A stretch of 64,000 nucleotides of DNA from Bernardetia sp. ABR2-2B. Its GTDB lineage: Bacteria; Bacteroidota; Bacteroidia; Cytophagales; Bernardetiaceae. The notes below the pieces were generated by a model. The model ran no database searches and was not told where the DNA came from. It saw only the letters and a program-made list of their open reading frames with translations. A program made the position numbers and the translations under genes. The stretch covers positions 3,638,001 to 3,702,000 of the forward strand of contig NZ_CP147020.1 in the NCBI RefSeq assembly GCF_037126435.1, read 5' to 3'. Positions 36,989 to 46,140 of this stretch are shown here, piece after piece. Within the stretch, counting starts at the first letter, position 1. Each line of letters opens with the position of its first letter.

Positions 36989-38104
36989 ATGAAAAAATAT
37001 ATTCTATTCTTATGCTCTGCTTTTGTTTTCTTGGCTTTAAATCAAACTACTAATGCACAAGCTATTTACAATTTCCCTATGCTTGTTCAAGAACAAGTAG
37101 AAGTAAAATCACATCCTTTGCCTTCAGGATTTGATGAAAAAGGAGACACTACACTTACCGTTTATTCTGGTTTATATGGTGATTTTTCAGTTTACTTTGT
37201 CAATGGTCCTCAATACCATCATATCTTAAATCCCAATCCAACAGGTCTTTTGATTAATGGAAAAGAATATAATTTTTATTGTGATTCTGAAAGAGGAAGT
37301 CAAAAAAATATTTCTAACTTTTTAGATATTTATGAATTTGAATATTTAGGAAGAAAGTATGTTTGTTTCTTTAGCTTTAGAGAAGATTGTTTGCACAAAG
37401 GTTGTTTGTATCGTTGTTATAATTTATTTGATGTAACTGACCGTAATAATGTAACAGCTAATTCTTTTGCAAGTATATATGGTGAAACATTCACATTTGG
37501 AGATTATAATAGTGATGGAATGATGGATTTTATTCGTGTTGCCTCTCAGCTTCCTCCAAATATTGAAGAAGACAAAATCCCAACAGAAGATAAATCACTT
37601 TACGGACTTGTTACTGTATTTTCATTTGATAAAGAAGGTAAGGCAGTTGATGTAAAGCACGAGGGAAATAGCTATTATTTGTTTATAAAAGGAACAGACG
37701 AAGAGTTTTCGGGTTTTGAAGTTGTACAAAATGATTGGTTTATTCCATTGAAAGACCAGTCTGGTAAAATTGCTCCTATTACGCCTTATTTTGCGCCTTA
37801 TGTCTCCTTTGACCCTAAAGAACCGTTTTTATATGATGCAAAAGGCTACCGAGTTCCCCAAAATGTCTGGGCTGTACAAGTGGCTGAGTTCGATGAAATT
37901 GAAGGTGCATTAGATTATTGTGAATACCTAATGCAAGGAGGATTGGAAGATGTCTTTGTTTATATTGACCAATATAATAGGGATTTGCATTTCTTGGTGT
38001 TGGCAGGTAATTATCAAAACAAAGAAAAAATACAAAAGCTACAATTAGATTTAAAGAAAGCAGGAGTAAATGGTAGATTAATAAACATGAGGACAGAGTT
38101 TTAA
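36989..38104 (+). CDS. Secreted SPOR-domain protein, tandem paralogue 2
   Basis: A 371-residue protein with a signal peptide (about 1-24, TTNAQ). The N-terminal domain holds FLDIYEFEYLGRKYVCF and a Cys cluster (CLHKGCLYRC). Next is a short FG-GAP/EF-like loop (FGDYNSDGMMDFIRV), then a C-terminal SPOR-like domain (about 293-371: WAVQVAEFDEIEGALDYCEY through LHFLVLAGNYQNKEKIQKLQ). SPOR domains bind denuded peptidoglycan, so a periplasmic wall-associated role is inferred. ATG at 36989 is preferred over an upstream TTG (36953) because the signal peptide starts there. Confidence 0.78.
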   Translation: MKKYILFLCSAFVFLALNQTTNAQAIYNFPMLVQEQVEVKSHPLPSGFDEKGDTTLTVYSGLYGDFSVYFVNGPQYHHILNPNPTGLLINGKEYNFYCDSERGSQKNISNFLDIYEFEYLGRKYVCFFSFREDCLHKGCLYRCYNLFDVTDRNNVTANSFASIYGETFTFGDYNSDGMMDFIRVASQLPPNIEEDKIPTEDKSLYGLVTVFSFDKEGKAVDVKHEGNSYYLFIKGTDEEFSGFEVVQNDWFIPLKDQSGKIAPITPYFAPYVSFDPKEPFLYDAKGYRVPQNVWAVQVAEFDEIEGALDYCEYLMQGGLEDVFVYIDQYNRDLHFLVLAGNYQNKEKIQKLQLDLKKAGVNGRLINMRTEF

Positions 38105-38239
38105 ATATATTATTTAATTCTAGGTATTCTAATTATCGATAATATAACTTTTGCTAAAGTATAGCGTTTTGAAAATAAGAATACAAAAAAAATATCCTTA
38201 AAATTACACTACAAAGTCTGCTTATTTAATAAAGAAAAA

Positions 38240-39370
38240 ATGCAGTTTATGAAAAATATATTCGTATTTATTTTATTTATTGGTTCATTTGCGCTATTCA
38301 AATCTTCTGTTTTGGCACAAGATTATAAAATAGGACAGCTTAGTCAAGAACCTGTTACTATTACAATGCAACCTACGCCTTCACTTCCTAGAGAAAAGAA
38401 GGATACTAGTTTTACAGACTATCAAGGGTCAAGTATTCCGATTTCTTTATACGTACTTAATGGACCTCAGTATCACCCAATCATAAACCCTGCACCAACA
38501 GGAGTTTATGTAAATGGACAACACTTCAAGTTTTATTGTAGTATTGAGCGTTCGTTAGTTCAGTATTTAAGTATCTTTTTAGATGTCTATGAATTTGACT
38601 TTTTAGGTAGAAAATACCTTTGTTTTTATACATTGAGTGAAGAGTGTATGACAAAAGGTTGTCGTTTCAAGTGTTATAATTTATTTGATATTACTGACCC
38701 AGATAAGGTGGTAGCTTATGCTTTCAATAGTATTTTGCCAGGAGTAGAATCATTTGGTGATTTTAATTTTGACGGAAAAATGGATGTAATTACGGCACTT
38801 CCAAAGATACCAGAGAGTTTTGTAGAATCTCCAGAAGATGATAGAAGGTCAAATGTTCTTATTACTGTTTATACACCAACAGAAAATGGAGACCTTGCAA
38901 GAATGGAAAAAGAGGAAGACGGAAATCCTTATTATATATATGTAAAGCCAGTTGATGAAGATATTCAAGAGTTTGCTGTACTGCAATATGATTGGTTTAT
39001 GCCATTCAAGAAAGATAATGAAGTATTAGAAATTGCTACTTTTTATCCTCCTTATCAACCCTTTGATCCCAAAAACGATTTTATGTATGACCATAAAGGA
39101 CATAGAATTGATAAACGACGCTGGGTAATTCATCTAACAGATTTTCCAGAGCAAGAAGGAGCGCAAGAATTTTGTGAAATGCTAATTGAAGAAGGATATA
39201 GAGAAGCTTATATAAAAGTGGATCATTATGGACCTGATTTTACTTTCAAAATTCTTTATGGAAACTATTGGAGTAAAAAGAAAGCCGAACAAATACAACA
39301 TATGCTCTTAGAAAAAGGAGTATTGGACAGGCAACAACCTGGTAAAGTAATTCCTTTAGATAGAAACTAA
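38240..39370 (+). CDS. Secreted SPOR-domain protein, tandem paralogue 3
   Basis: A 376-residue paralogue of the gene before it, same order: signal peptide (ends SSVLAQ), N-terminal domain with FLDVYEFDFLGRKYLCF and the Cys cluster CMTKGCRFKC, FG-GAP-like loop FGDFNFDGKMDVI, and SPOR-like C-terminus (RWVIHLTDFPEQEGAQEFCE and on to FKILYGNYWSKKKAEQIQ). A second Met at residue 4 (38249) may be the true start. A strong terminator follows, closing the cluster. Confidence 0.78.
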   Translation: MQFMKNIFVFILFIGSFALFKSSVLAQDYKIGQLSQEPVTITMQPTPSLPREKKDTSFTDYQGSSIPISLYVLNGPQYHPIINPAPTGVYVNGQHFKFYCSIERSLVQYLSIFLDVYEFDFLGRKYLCFYTLSEECMTKGCRFKCYNLFDITDPDKVVAYAFNSILPGVESFGDFNFDGKMDVITALPKIPESFVESPEDDRRSNVLITVYTPTENGDLARMEKEEDGNPYYIYVKPVDEDIQEFAVLQYDWFMPFKKDNEVLEIATFYPPYQPFDPKNDFMYDHKGHRIDKRRWVIHLTDFPEQEGAQEFCEMLIEEGYREAYIKVDHYGPDFTFKILYGNYWSKKKAEQIQHMLLEKGVLDRQQPGKVIPLDRN

Positions 39371-39402
39371 TAGAGGAAAATAATAACCACTTAAATTTGG
39401 AG

Positions 39403-39436
39403 AAGCTATACAAGAAGTTGTATAGCTTTTTTTTGG
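39403..39436 (+). terminator. Terminator of the SPOR-paralogue cluster
   Basis: AAGCTATACAA (39403-39413) and its complement (39418-39428) form a perfect 11-bp stem with a 4-nt loop, followed by eight or more T. Confidence 0.88.
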
Positions 39437-39559
39437 CTATAGGTACGAAACGATGGTATCTATTGATAATAATAAAACAAAAGCTATTTTCTATTTTCTT
39501 GGTCTATTCTAATAGACTTGATGTATTCAATTAGATATTGAAAACCAGTATATAAATAA

Positions 39560-39593
39560 AAAAGACTTCATTCTATGCAGAATAAAGTCTTTT
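39560..39593 (-). terminator. Terminator of the PepSY-like gene
   Basis: A 15-bp stem with one mismatch (39560-39574 with 39579-39593, loop ATGC). On the minus strand it lies 45 bp after the stop and ends in a T run. Confidence 0.7.
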
Positions 39594-39638
39594 CAAAATA
39601 TTAATATTTTATGGGGAGTGAAATCAAAAAATAAATAC

Positions 39639-40100
39639 TTATTTGATTGTACTAAGTGCAGACTCATCAATAGAACTAACATCTTCTTCTTTTGTCATGT
39701 TTCCGTCATTATCAAAACGGAGAGCTTTCGTTTCACTAATAAAAACTAAAAAAGTAGTCCCTGATTCATTCTCAATTCGTCTTACATGTCCACTTTTTCC
39801 TTCATGATTAGCAGCCAAATACTCTATAATTTTAGTGGGTGCAGTACCAGGATTAAGTGAAATAATAGTATCAATCCATTTTCCATTAGCATCAAAACGA
39901 GCTGATTTTACTTCATTTTCTTGTTGAAAAATAATATTATGCTCTCCATTGATTTCGTGGCAACTAATTACTTTAGCTCCTGTAAATTTTTGTTCGAAAG
40001 TAGGCTTTACATTAGCAGGAATGCTTTGAGAAAAAGCAAATGCTTGACTTCCAAAAGCAAAAACAAGAACAAATGAGATTGAAGCGATAAATTTTAACAT
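39639..40100 (-). CDS. Periplasmic PepSY-like protein
   Basis: A 153-residue protein with a Sec signal peptide (about 1-22, FGSQAFAFSQ). The mature part has two similar alpha/beta units: a helix (VKPTFEQKFTGA), then strands ending in RFDANGKWI, and again a helix (TKIIEYLAANHEG) with strands ending in RFDNDGNMTKEE. This is the PepSY-like (DUF2874/BLIP-like) pattern of small Bacteroidota periplasmic proteins. Function unknown. Monocistronic. Confidence 0.75.
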   Translation of the reverse strand: MLKFIASISFVLVFAFGSQAFAFSQSIPANVKPTFEQKFTGAKVISCHEINGEHNIIFQQENEVKSARFDANGKWIDTIISLNPGTAPTKIIEYLAANHEGKSGHVRRIENESGTTFLVFISETKALRFDNDGNMTKEEDVSSIDESALSTIK

Positions 40101-40714
40101 ATTGATATAAAAGATATTAGAATTGTGGATAGTGTTTTTTGAAGAACTATAATCAAATTATAACTCTTGACTTAAATTTCTATGAAACTAAGACAATTAT
40201 CGTGCAAAGGAATTAATCTTTGTTAAGAATAAAAATATTTTAGTCTGATTCAAATGTAACAAAACAGAATAATTAGAATGGTAATGAGACCTAACTTTGA
40301 AGAAAAACGAAAACCTTCAAATAATTATGACTCTTTGTATCATTATAAAAGAACAAATTACTATTCTAGTTGCACTCTAAAGAATAATTTTAGTCTGATA
40401 AGGTACAGAAATACTTTTAATATTACAATTTACTTTATCAAAAAATTAGCGTAAGACTTTATTTAATTCTTAATCTATTTTTAACCAAATTGGTTTAGAA
40501 ACTCTGTTTTAATAAATTACACTCCTACAAAAATAACATAATTTATTGATTATCAAATAGTTATTTGGGTTTTTGTGCAAAAAAAATAATCTTTTCTGAT
40601 TTTTGATTCACTTTTTATGAAAATGCCTTTATTAACTTAACTTTTAAAATAAATAATTTTAGTTTACGTATTTTTGTAGGACTAAAATATGAAAAAAATA
40701 AAATTTCATTAGAA
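40101..40714. other. Long divergent AT-rich gap
   Basis: A 614-bp gap between the PepSY-like and FAD genes. It contains a 13-bp direct repeat ATTTTAGTCTGAT at 40237-40249 and 40387-40399, and a -7-like TATTTTTG at 40669-40676 before the FAD gene. No open frame of note and no tRNA was found. Confidence 0.5.
40669..40676 (+). promoter_or_regulatory. Putative -7 box of the FAD dehydrogenase gene
   Basis: TATTTTTG matches TAnnTTTG, 38 bp before the ATG. The -33 region is not convincing. Confidence 0.4.
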
Positions 40715-42301
40715 ATGAAAAAAGAACTTTCCTTTGTCCTGCCTCCAGAAATTGCTTTTGAAAAAGAAGCCTTTGAAAAATTTATTTATCAAAAACTAGA
40801 TATTTCTGAAAACACAGAAGACGTAACCATTAGGCAAACTCGTAGGTCTTTAGATGCTCGTCAGCGAGATTTGAAGGTCAATGTTTGGGCAGAAGTTTTT
40901 GTAGGAGAAAAAGCTAGTTCAGCTATTTCGTACAAAAGAGAGTATCCAAATGTCAAGAATGTGCCACAGGCAATTATCGTAGGTGCAGGACCAGCAGGGA
41001 TGTTTGCTGCTTTAAGATTAGTAGAGTTAGGAATAAAACCAATTTTGATAGAGCGAGGAAAAGATGTCAAAAAGCGAGTTTCGGATATTGCAGCTATTAG
41101 TCGTCGTCATATTGTCAATCCAGATTCTAATTATTGTTTTGGAGAAGGAGGCGCAGGAACATATTCAGATGGAAAACTCTATACAAGAGCCAAAAAACGA
41201 GGAGATTGGCGAAGGGTCTTAGAGATTTTTGTAGCTCACGGAGCAAAAGAAGATATTTTGATAGATAACCATCCTCATATTGGAACAAATAAATTACCTA
41301 GAATTGTGGCAGAAATGCGTCAAAGTATTTTAGATGCAGGAGGAGAAGTTTTGTTCGAAACCAAAGTAACTGATTTCATTATTACAAAAGGAAAAGAAGA
41401 AGAACTCAAAGGTGTAGTTTTAGAAAACGGCGATAAAATAGAAGGAATAGGAGTTATTTTGGCAACAGGACACTCTGCGAGAGATATTTTTGAGCTTTTG
41501 GACAGAAAGCAAATCTTGATTGAAGCCAAACCTTTTGCAATTGGTGTTCGTGTAGAGCATCAACAAAAATTGATTGATAAAATTCAATACAAACGAGAAA
41601 CGAGAGATAAATATTTACCTGCTGCATCATATTCTCTTGTTCAACAAGTGCCTTTTGATAATTTAGAGAAGGGAGTTTTTTCATTTTGTATGTGTCCGGG
41701 GGGATTTATTGTTCCTGCTGCAACATTGGAAGGCGAAGTGGTAGTAAATGGAATGTCGCCCTCAAAACGAAATTCAAAATATGCTAATTCTGGAATCGTA
41801 GTGGCGATAGATGAGCGAGAATGGAACAAAAAATATGCAAAAAAAGGAGCTTTAGCAGGATTGTATTATCAAGAAGAAATTGAAAAAAATGCTTGTCAAG
41901 TTGCAGGAAATACACAAGCTGCACCTGCACAAAGACTAATAGATTTTACACAGAAGCAACTATCTTCTTCGCTTTTGGATACGTCTTATCAACCAGGATT
42001 GGTTTCTGTAGAAATGGGAAAAGTTTTACCTCCCGAAATTGTGGAGCGTTTGAGAATTGGTTTTAAGGCTTTTGATAAAAAAATGAAAGGATTTTTGACC
42101 AACGAAGCGCAAATTGTGGGAGTAGAAAGTCGTACTTCTTCGCCTGTCCGTATTCCTAGAGAAAGAGAAACAAACGAGCATCCAATTTTGAAACGCTTTT
42201 TTCCTTGTGGAGAAGGTGCAGGGTATGCAGGTGGAATTGCTTCGGCTGCTATGGACGGAGAACGCTGTGCTGAGAAGTTGGCAGAATTGTATGGGAAGTA
42301 G
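40715..42301 (+). CDS. FAD-dependent dehydrogenase (COG2509 family)
   Basis: A 528-residue flavoprotein. An N-terminal domain of about 85 residues with a repeated RQTRRSLDARQRDLKV-type stretch precedes the FAD-binding Rossmann motif IIVGAGPAGMFAALRLVELG (about 87-106). Further signatures are NYCFGEGGAGTYSDGKLYTR, GHSARDIFELL and, near the end, FPCGEGAGYAGGIASAAMDG. The family is conserved but its substrate is unknown. It is a single gene and shares a bidirectional terminator with the convergent ndk. Confidence 0.9.
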   Translation: MKKELSFVLPPEIAFEKEAFEKFIYQKLDISENTEDVTIRQTRRSLDARQRDLKVNVWAEVFVGEKASSAISYKREYPNVKNVPQAIIVGAGPAGMFAALRLVELGIKPILIERGKDVKKRVSDIAAISRRHIVNPDSNYCFGEGGAGTYSDGKLYTRAKKRGDWRRVLEIFVAHGAKEDILIDNHPHIGTNKLPRIVAEMRQSILDAGGEVLFETKVTDFIITKGKEEELKGVVLENGDKIEGIGVILATGHSARDIFELLDRKQILIEAKPFAIGVRVEHQQKLIDKIQYKRETRDKYLPAASYSLVQQVPFDNLEKGVFSFCMCPGGFIVPAATLEGEVVVNGMSPSKRNSKYANSGIVVAIDEREWNKKYAKKGALAGLYYQEEIEKNACQVAGNTQAAPAQRLIDFTQKQLSSSLLDTSYQPGLVSVEMGKVLPPEIVERLRIGFKAFDKKMKGFLTNEAQIVGVESRTSSPVRIPRERETNEHPILKRFFPCGEGAGYAGGIASAAMDGERCAEKLAELYGK

Positions 42302-42335
42302 GAACTGAAAAATTAGGATAGCTAACTTAGAGAAC

Positions 42336-42378
42336 AAAAAACCATTTCAAAAACTAAATTTTGAAACGGTTTTTTTAT
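42336..42378. terminator. Bidirectional terminator between the FAD gene and ndk
   Basis: A 17-bp stem with one mismatch (42336-42352 with 42359-42375; core CCATTTCAAAA against TTTTGAAACGG), with A and T runs at the ends. Confidence 0.8.
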
Positions 42379-42400
42379 AAAAATCAATATATTATTTGAT

Positions 42401-42820
42401 TTAGAATTGCTCTAAACGAGAGAAAAAGAAATTTCCTTCAATTTGTGCATTCTCATCAGAATCAGAACCGTGAACAGCATTTGCTTCGATAGATTCGCCA
42501 TATTTTGCACGAACAGTTCCAGCTTCAGCATCTTTAGGGTTAGTTGCACCAATAAGCTTACGGAAATCTGCTACGGCATTATCTTTTTCTAAGATAGCTG
42601 CAACGATATTTCCAGAAGACATATATTTGCAAAGGTCGCCATAAAAAGGACGCTCTTTATGCACTTCGTAAAATTGTCCTGCACGCTCTTCAGAAAGACG
42701 AGTAATTTTTGCAGCTACCAAACGGAAACCTGCTTCTTCTATCATTGCCAAAATATTGCCTGTATTATTTGCGCCAAAAGCGTCAGGCTTAATCATTGTG
42801 AAAGTACGGTTAGTTGCCAT
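42401..42820 (-). CDS. ndk: Nucleoside diphosphate kinase
   Basis: A 139-residue Ndk, which moves the gamma-phosphate from ATP to NDPs through a phospho-His. The catalytic His117 lies in [12 protein letters not shown], and the N-terminus ([19 protein letters not shown]) carries the conserved Lys. Normal length. Monocistronic, with its own -7 box upstream and the shared terminator downstream. Confidence 0.97.
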   Translation of the reverse strand: MATNRTFTMIKPDAFGANNTGNILAMIEEAGFRLVAAKITRLSEERAGQFYEVHKERPFYGDLCKYMSSGNIVAAILEKDNAVADFRKLIGATNPKDAEAGTVRAKYGESIEANAVHGSDSDENAQIEGNFFFSRLEQF

Positions 42821-42902
42821 AATTTTTCTAATCCAATTTTGAGTAAAAAATATTTTTGTAGATTTTCTTATACTATCTGATTACAAGAAAAATTCAATGG
42901 CG

Positions 42903-42910
42903 CAAAAGTA
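42903..42910 (-). promoter_or_regulatory. -7 box of ndk
   Basis: On the minus strand TACTTTTGC, a typical Bacteroidota TAnnTTTG element, about 83 bp before the ATG. Confidence 0.5.
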
Positions 42911-42991
42911 CACTTTTTTATTTTAAAATAAGAATTAAGACACAAATTATTTTATTCATAAAGTGAAACAGTTTTAGGATTTTCGCTCTAT

Positions 42992-43024
42992 TTTGAGAAT
43001 TTATAAAAATAGTAACTATATTTG
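42992..43024 (+). promoter_or_regulatory. Promoter of the M48 protease gene
   Basis: TTTG (42992-42995), a 21-bp spacer and TATATTTG (43017-43024) match the Bacteroidota consensus, 40 bp before the start codon. Confidence 0.6.
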
Positions 43025-43064
43025 TATTTACTTTTTTTGATTTTAAAATTACATCTAAAATTTA

Positions 43065-45299
43065 ATGATGAATTACTTTACTTTATGCAAATATTATTTT
43101 ATAAAAATAACTTTTGTGTTTATTTTATCTACTTATCTTACACTAATTACCAATGATTCTTATTCTCAAAATGATTCTACTACTATCAATTTTGAAGAAT
43201 ATCAACCTTTAGAGTCAAAAGGAACTGTTCCTGAAGACTTTCTCCTTTCTGTAAGTGATCGTTATGTTGCCAAAAATGCAACTATTGCAAAAGGAACAGA
43301 TAAAAAGACAGCTAAAAGTATTGATAACTTCAACCTTCAAAGTAGCTTTTCTCTCAAACAATTATTATGGAGTGGAAATGTTATTTTCGGAGATGATATA
43401 AGTCAGTACCTTAATGAAATAGCCACAGAATTATTAAAAGATAATGAAGAGTTACAAGGAAAAGTGCGTTTTTATGTCGTAAAATCTCCTGTTCCAAATG
43501 CGTTTGCAAATCCTGATGGAGCTATTTTTATTAATTTGGGTTTAGTTGCTCGTGCTGAAAATGAGGCTCAATTAGCTTATATTTTAGCTCATGAAATTAC
43601 ACATTATGTAAAGCAACATAGTATTAATCAATTTCTTTTTAGAGAAGCAGTTAATAGTAAAAAGAATAAAAAAGCATTCCGTTTTGATAACAAATCAGAT
43701 GAACTGTACGCCAAACGATTAGCACAAAGTAATTATTCTAAAGAACACGAAATAGAAGCTGATACGTATGGATGGGAAATTTTTAAAGAAACAGAATATG
43801 ACCTTTTAGCTGCAGCCAAAACTTTTGATATGCTTCAAAATACTCGTCGTCCTTTTGATACACTTGTTTTTGAAAGTAAATTTTTAAATAATTCTTATAT
43901 TCAACTCCCTGATAGTACTTATTACATAGATACCGTTCATATTGTAGAGCGTGAAGAGCTTGATTCGGCAGAAATAGAAGAGCTTTTGGCTCTAAGTACA
44001 CATCCAAGCGCAGCCGAAAGACAAGATTTAGCCATGAAGAGAATGAATGAAAGTAGTGTTACAAATGCAGGAAAGGAATATATAATTTCTAAAGAAAAAT
44101 TTGAACTGGTACAGAAAACAGCTCGTTTTGAACTCTGTCAATTATATCTTTCTGATGCAAAATATATTGATGCACTTTATCATACTTTATTATTACAAGA
44201 ACAGTATGGAGATAGTAAATATGTCCAAATGTCGCTCACTAAAGCTTTGTATGGTATTGCTAAATATGATAATGAGAAAGCTCGTATTTATTTAGACCAG
44301 CTTTACAGCCGTATGGATTGGAATGGTAGAAACTGGTACTTTGCTTTGGAAGAGCTAGATGATTATCAACTTACTGTTTTGGCTCTAGCACACTGTTTCG
44401 AAATGCTTGATAAATATCCTAGTGAGGCTTATCTCAAAAATGCCATTCCTAGTCTTTTAATGGATATAAAATTATATTATAGTAATTTTAGTGAAGGAAA
44501 GACGATTGGGAAAAAGAAAAATCAAATTAATTATTCAGAAGATTTGATGTATCCTGCTTGGCAAAAAATACAAGCTCATAAAGAGTTTGAAGAGCTTCGT
44601 AAGCAAGGAGACCGACTTTATTTAGCTCACAAAAAGGCAGAAAATAGGAGAGAAGACGGCATGTCTGCTGCTGAAATGAAAAAAATGAGTGATAATTTCA
44701 CACAAGGATATGCACTTGGAATAAATAAAATTGTGATGGTAAATCCTTTTTATATTCGTGTAGATGCTCGGAAAGACCAACCTTTAGATATATTTACAAG
44801 TGACAGTATGCAAACTGTTTTTCACCAAGAGCTAAAGCAAAATAGCAAAGATGTTAAGTTAGGACTGGTTTCCTTAAATCCTGTCGCTTTTGGAAAAAAT
44901 GATGCTGAAAAATTTAATGACTTAGCTGTTATTAATTCTTGGTACAAGGAAATGGGAGAGTCAAATGTAAATATGATTGCTAGTAATTATGATGAATTAC
45001 AAGCTCTTTCAAAAAAGTATGGAACACCTTATTTTACTAGAATGGCTGTGATAGATAAAAAAGTAAAATTTAGGACTGCTCCAGTATTTGCTTCTATATT
45101 TTTCTGGCCTATTATTCCTTATGTAGTATATCGTCAAGCAACTAGACACGAATCTATTTTTATTACGCTGATGCATGATGTAAATACAGGAGAGGTAAAG
45201 ATGATACAAGGAAATACATCAAAGAAATCTATTAAAAAGAAAAAACTCTCCGAAATTACTCGTTCTCATCTTTTCCAAATCAAACGTAAGAGGAGATAA
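43065..45299 (+). CDS. M48-family metalloprotease with TPR-like C-terminal part
   Basis: A 744-residue exported protein (signal or anchor at about 12-34, DSYSQ). The M48 catalytic domain has the zinc motif HEITH (176-180) and the downstream Glu in EIEAD (about 231), so all metal ligands are present. LDSAEIEELLALSTHPSAAE fits the later STHP motif. The remaining 400 residues look helical and TPR-like, with a later stretch of unknown type and a hydrophobic segment near 660-680 (PVFASIFFWPIIPYVVY). Likely a periplasmic or outer-membrane quality-control peptidase akin to BepA/LoiP (inference). It is followed after 47 bp by a small exported protein. Confidence 0.87.
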   Translation: MMNYFTLCKYYFIKITFVFILSTYLTLITNDSYSQNDSTTINFEEYQPLESKGTVPEDFLLSVSDRYVAKNATIAKGTDKKTAKSIDNFNLQSSFSLKQLLWSGNVIFGDDISQYLNEIATELLKDNEELQGKVRFYVVKSPVPNAFANPDGAIFINLGLVARAENEAQLAYILAHEITHYVKQHSINQFLFREAVNSKKNKKAFRFDNKSDELYAKRLAQSNYSKEHEIEADTYGWEIFKETEYDLLAAAKTFDMLQNTRRPFDTLVFESKFLNNSYIQLPDSTYYIDTVHIVEREELDSAEIEELLALSTHPSAAERQDLAMKRMNESSVTNAGKEYIISKEKFELVQKTARFELCQLYLSDAKYIDALYHTLLLQEQYGDSKYVQMSLTKALYGIAKYDNEKARIYLDQLYSRMDWNGRNWYFALEELDDYQLTVLALAHCFEMLDKYPSEAYLKNAIPSLLMDIKLYYSNFSEGKTIGKKKNQINYSEDLMYPAWQKIQAHKEFEELRKQGDRLYLAHKKAENRREDGMSAAEMKKMSDNFTQGYALGINKIVMVNPFYIRVDARKDQPLDIFTSDSMQTVFHQELKQNSKDVKLGLVSLNPVAFGKNDAEKFNDLAVINSWYKEMGESNVNMIASNYDELQALSKKYGTPYFTRMAVIDKKVKFRTAPVFASIFFWPIIPYVVYRQATRHESIFITLMHDVNTGEVKMIQGNTSKKSIKKKKLSEITRSHLFQIKRKRR

Positions 45300-45346
45300 A
45301 CCTTTTTCAAAAAATTAAATCTATCAAAAATAAAAAAGACATTTTA

Positions 45347-46039
45347 ATGAAAAATATACTGATTTTGTTTGCCTTCTCATTCTTATTTTCTTTGACTTAT
45401 CAAGCAGAAGCTCAAGATTATTTTAAGGAACGTCGCTATGAAGGAATTGATTTTAACAAAGCTAAAGTCAAAAAACAATATATTACTATTTCACGTAGGA
45501 AGTATGAGGTAGTAAAAAAGGAGGAAGAAGTTATGTTAGGAAAGAAATTCTCCTATGATTCGAAACAGAGGGTTTTCTATGTAAAAAGACAAAAGAAAGC
45601 TATGACTTTTCAGGAAACTATTAATTTTATGAAGTATGTTGGTAACCAAGATGGCGCTGCTGGTTTACGTAAATCATTGGTGTATCATTATGCTGGTGTT
45701 GGAGCTACATTTGGAGGCTATTTTGTAGCTGCAGGAGGCGTACTTATACTAGTCAATAGTCTTGACAGTAGTAATAGTGGTGCAGGATTTCCTTATGGAG
45801 GTTTGGCCTTTATAGGGGCAGGTGGGTTATTATACGGAGGAGGTTATCTTTTAAATAAGAAGGGAGATAACATAATTAAGAAAACGATTCGTTATCATAA
45901 CAAAAAAGTTCGTAAGTTTTCAAAACCTGTAATTGTTAAGAATGATTTTATGCCTTCTAGTTTGGGTTTTAAATCTGTTCGTACAAATTTACTAAATCCT
46001 ACTCCTGTCCCTGCTTTAAGTTTGGGTTGGAGCTTTTAA
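45347..46039 (+). CDS. Exported protein with Gly-rich membrane hairpin, unknown
   Basis: A 230-residue protein with a signal peptide (about 1-22, QAEAQ), a basic middle region, then two adjacent Gly-rich hydrophobic segments (about 118-142 and 150-168: GVGATFGGYFVAAGGVLILV and AFIGAGGLLYGGGYLL) and a C-terminus ending LSLGWSF. No family recognised. It lies 47 bp after the M48 gene on the same strand and is closed by a terminator, so the two form a likely operon and may work together. Confidence 0.75.
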   Translation: MKNILILFAFSFLFSLTYQAEAQDYFKERRYEGIDFNKAKVKKQYITISRRKYEVVKKEEEVMLGKKFSYDSKQRVFYVKRQKKAMTFQETINFMKYVGNQDGAAGLRKSLVYHYAGVGATFGGYFVAAGGVLILVNSLDSSNSGAGFPYGGLAFIGAGGLLYGGGYLLNKKGDNIIKKTIRYHNKKVRKFSKPVIVKNDFMPSSLGFKSVRTNLLNPTPVPALSLGWSF

Positions 46040-46070
46040 GAATTTAGAATTCTAAAAATTCATATAAGAA

Positions 46071-46111
46071 AAAGGTAATTGAAATAATAAAAAATTCAAT
46101 TACCTTTTTTT
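46071..46111 (+). terminator. Terminator of the M48 operon
   Basis: AAAGGTAATTGAA (46071-46083) pairs perfectly with 46095-46107, followed by a T run. Confidence 0.85.
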
Positions 46112-46140
46112 GATGAAAATGAAAATAGAATAAGATAGAT

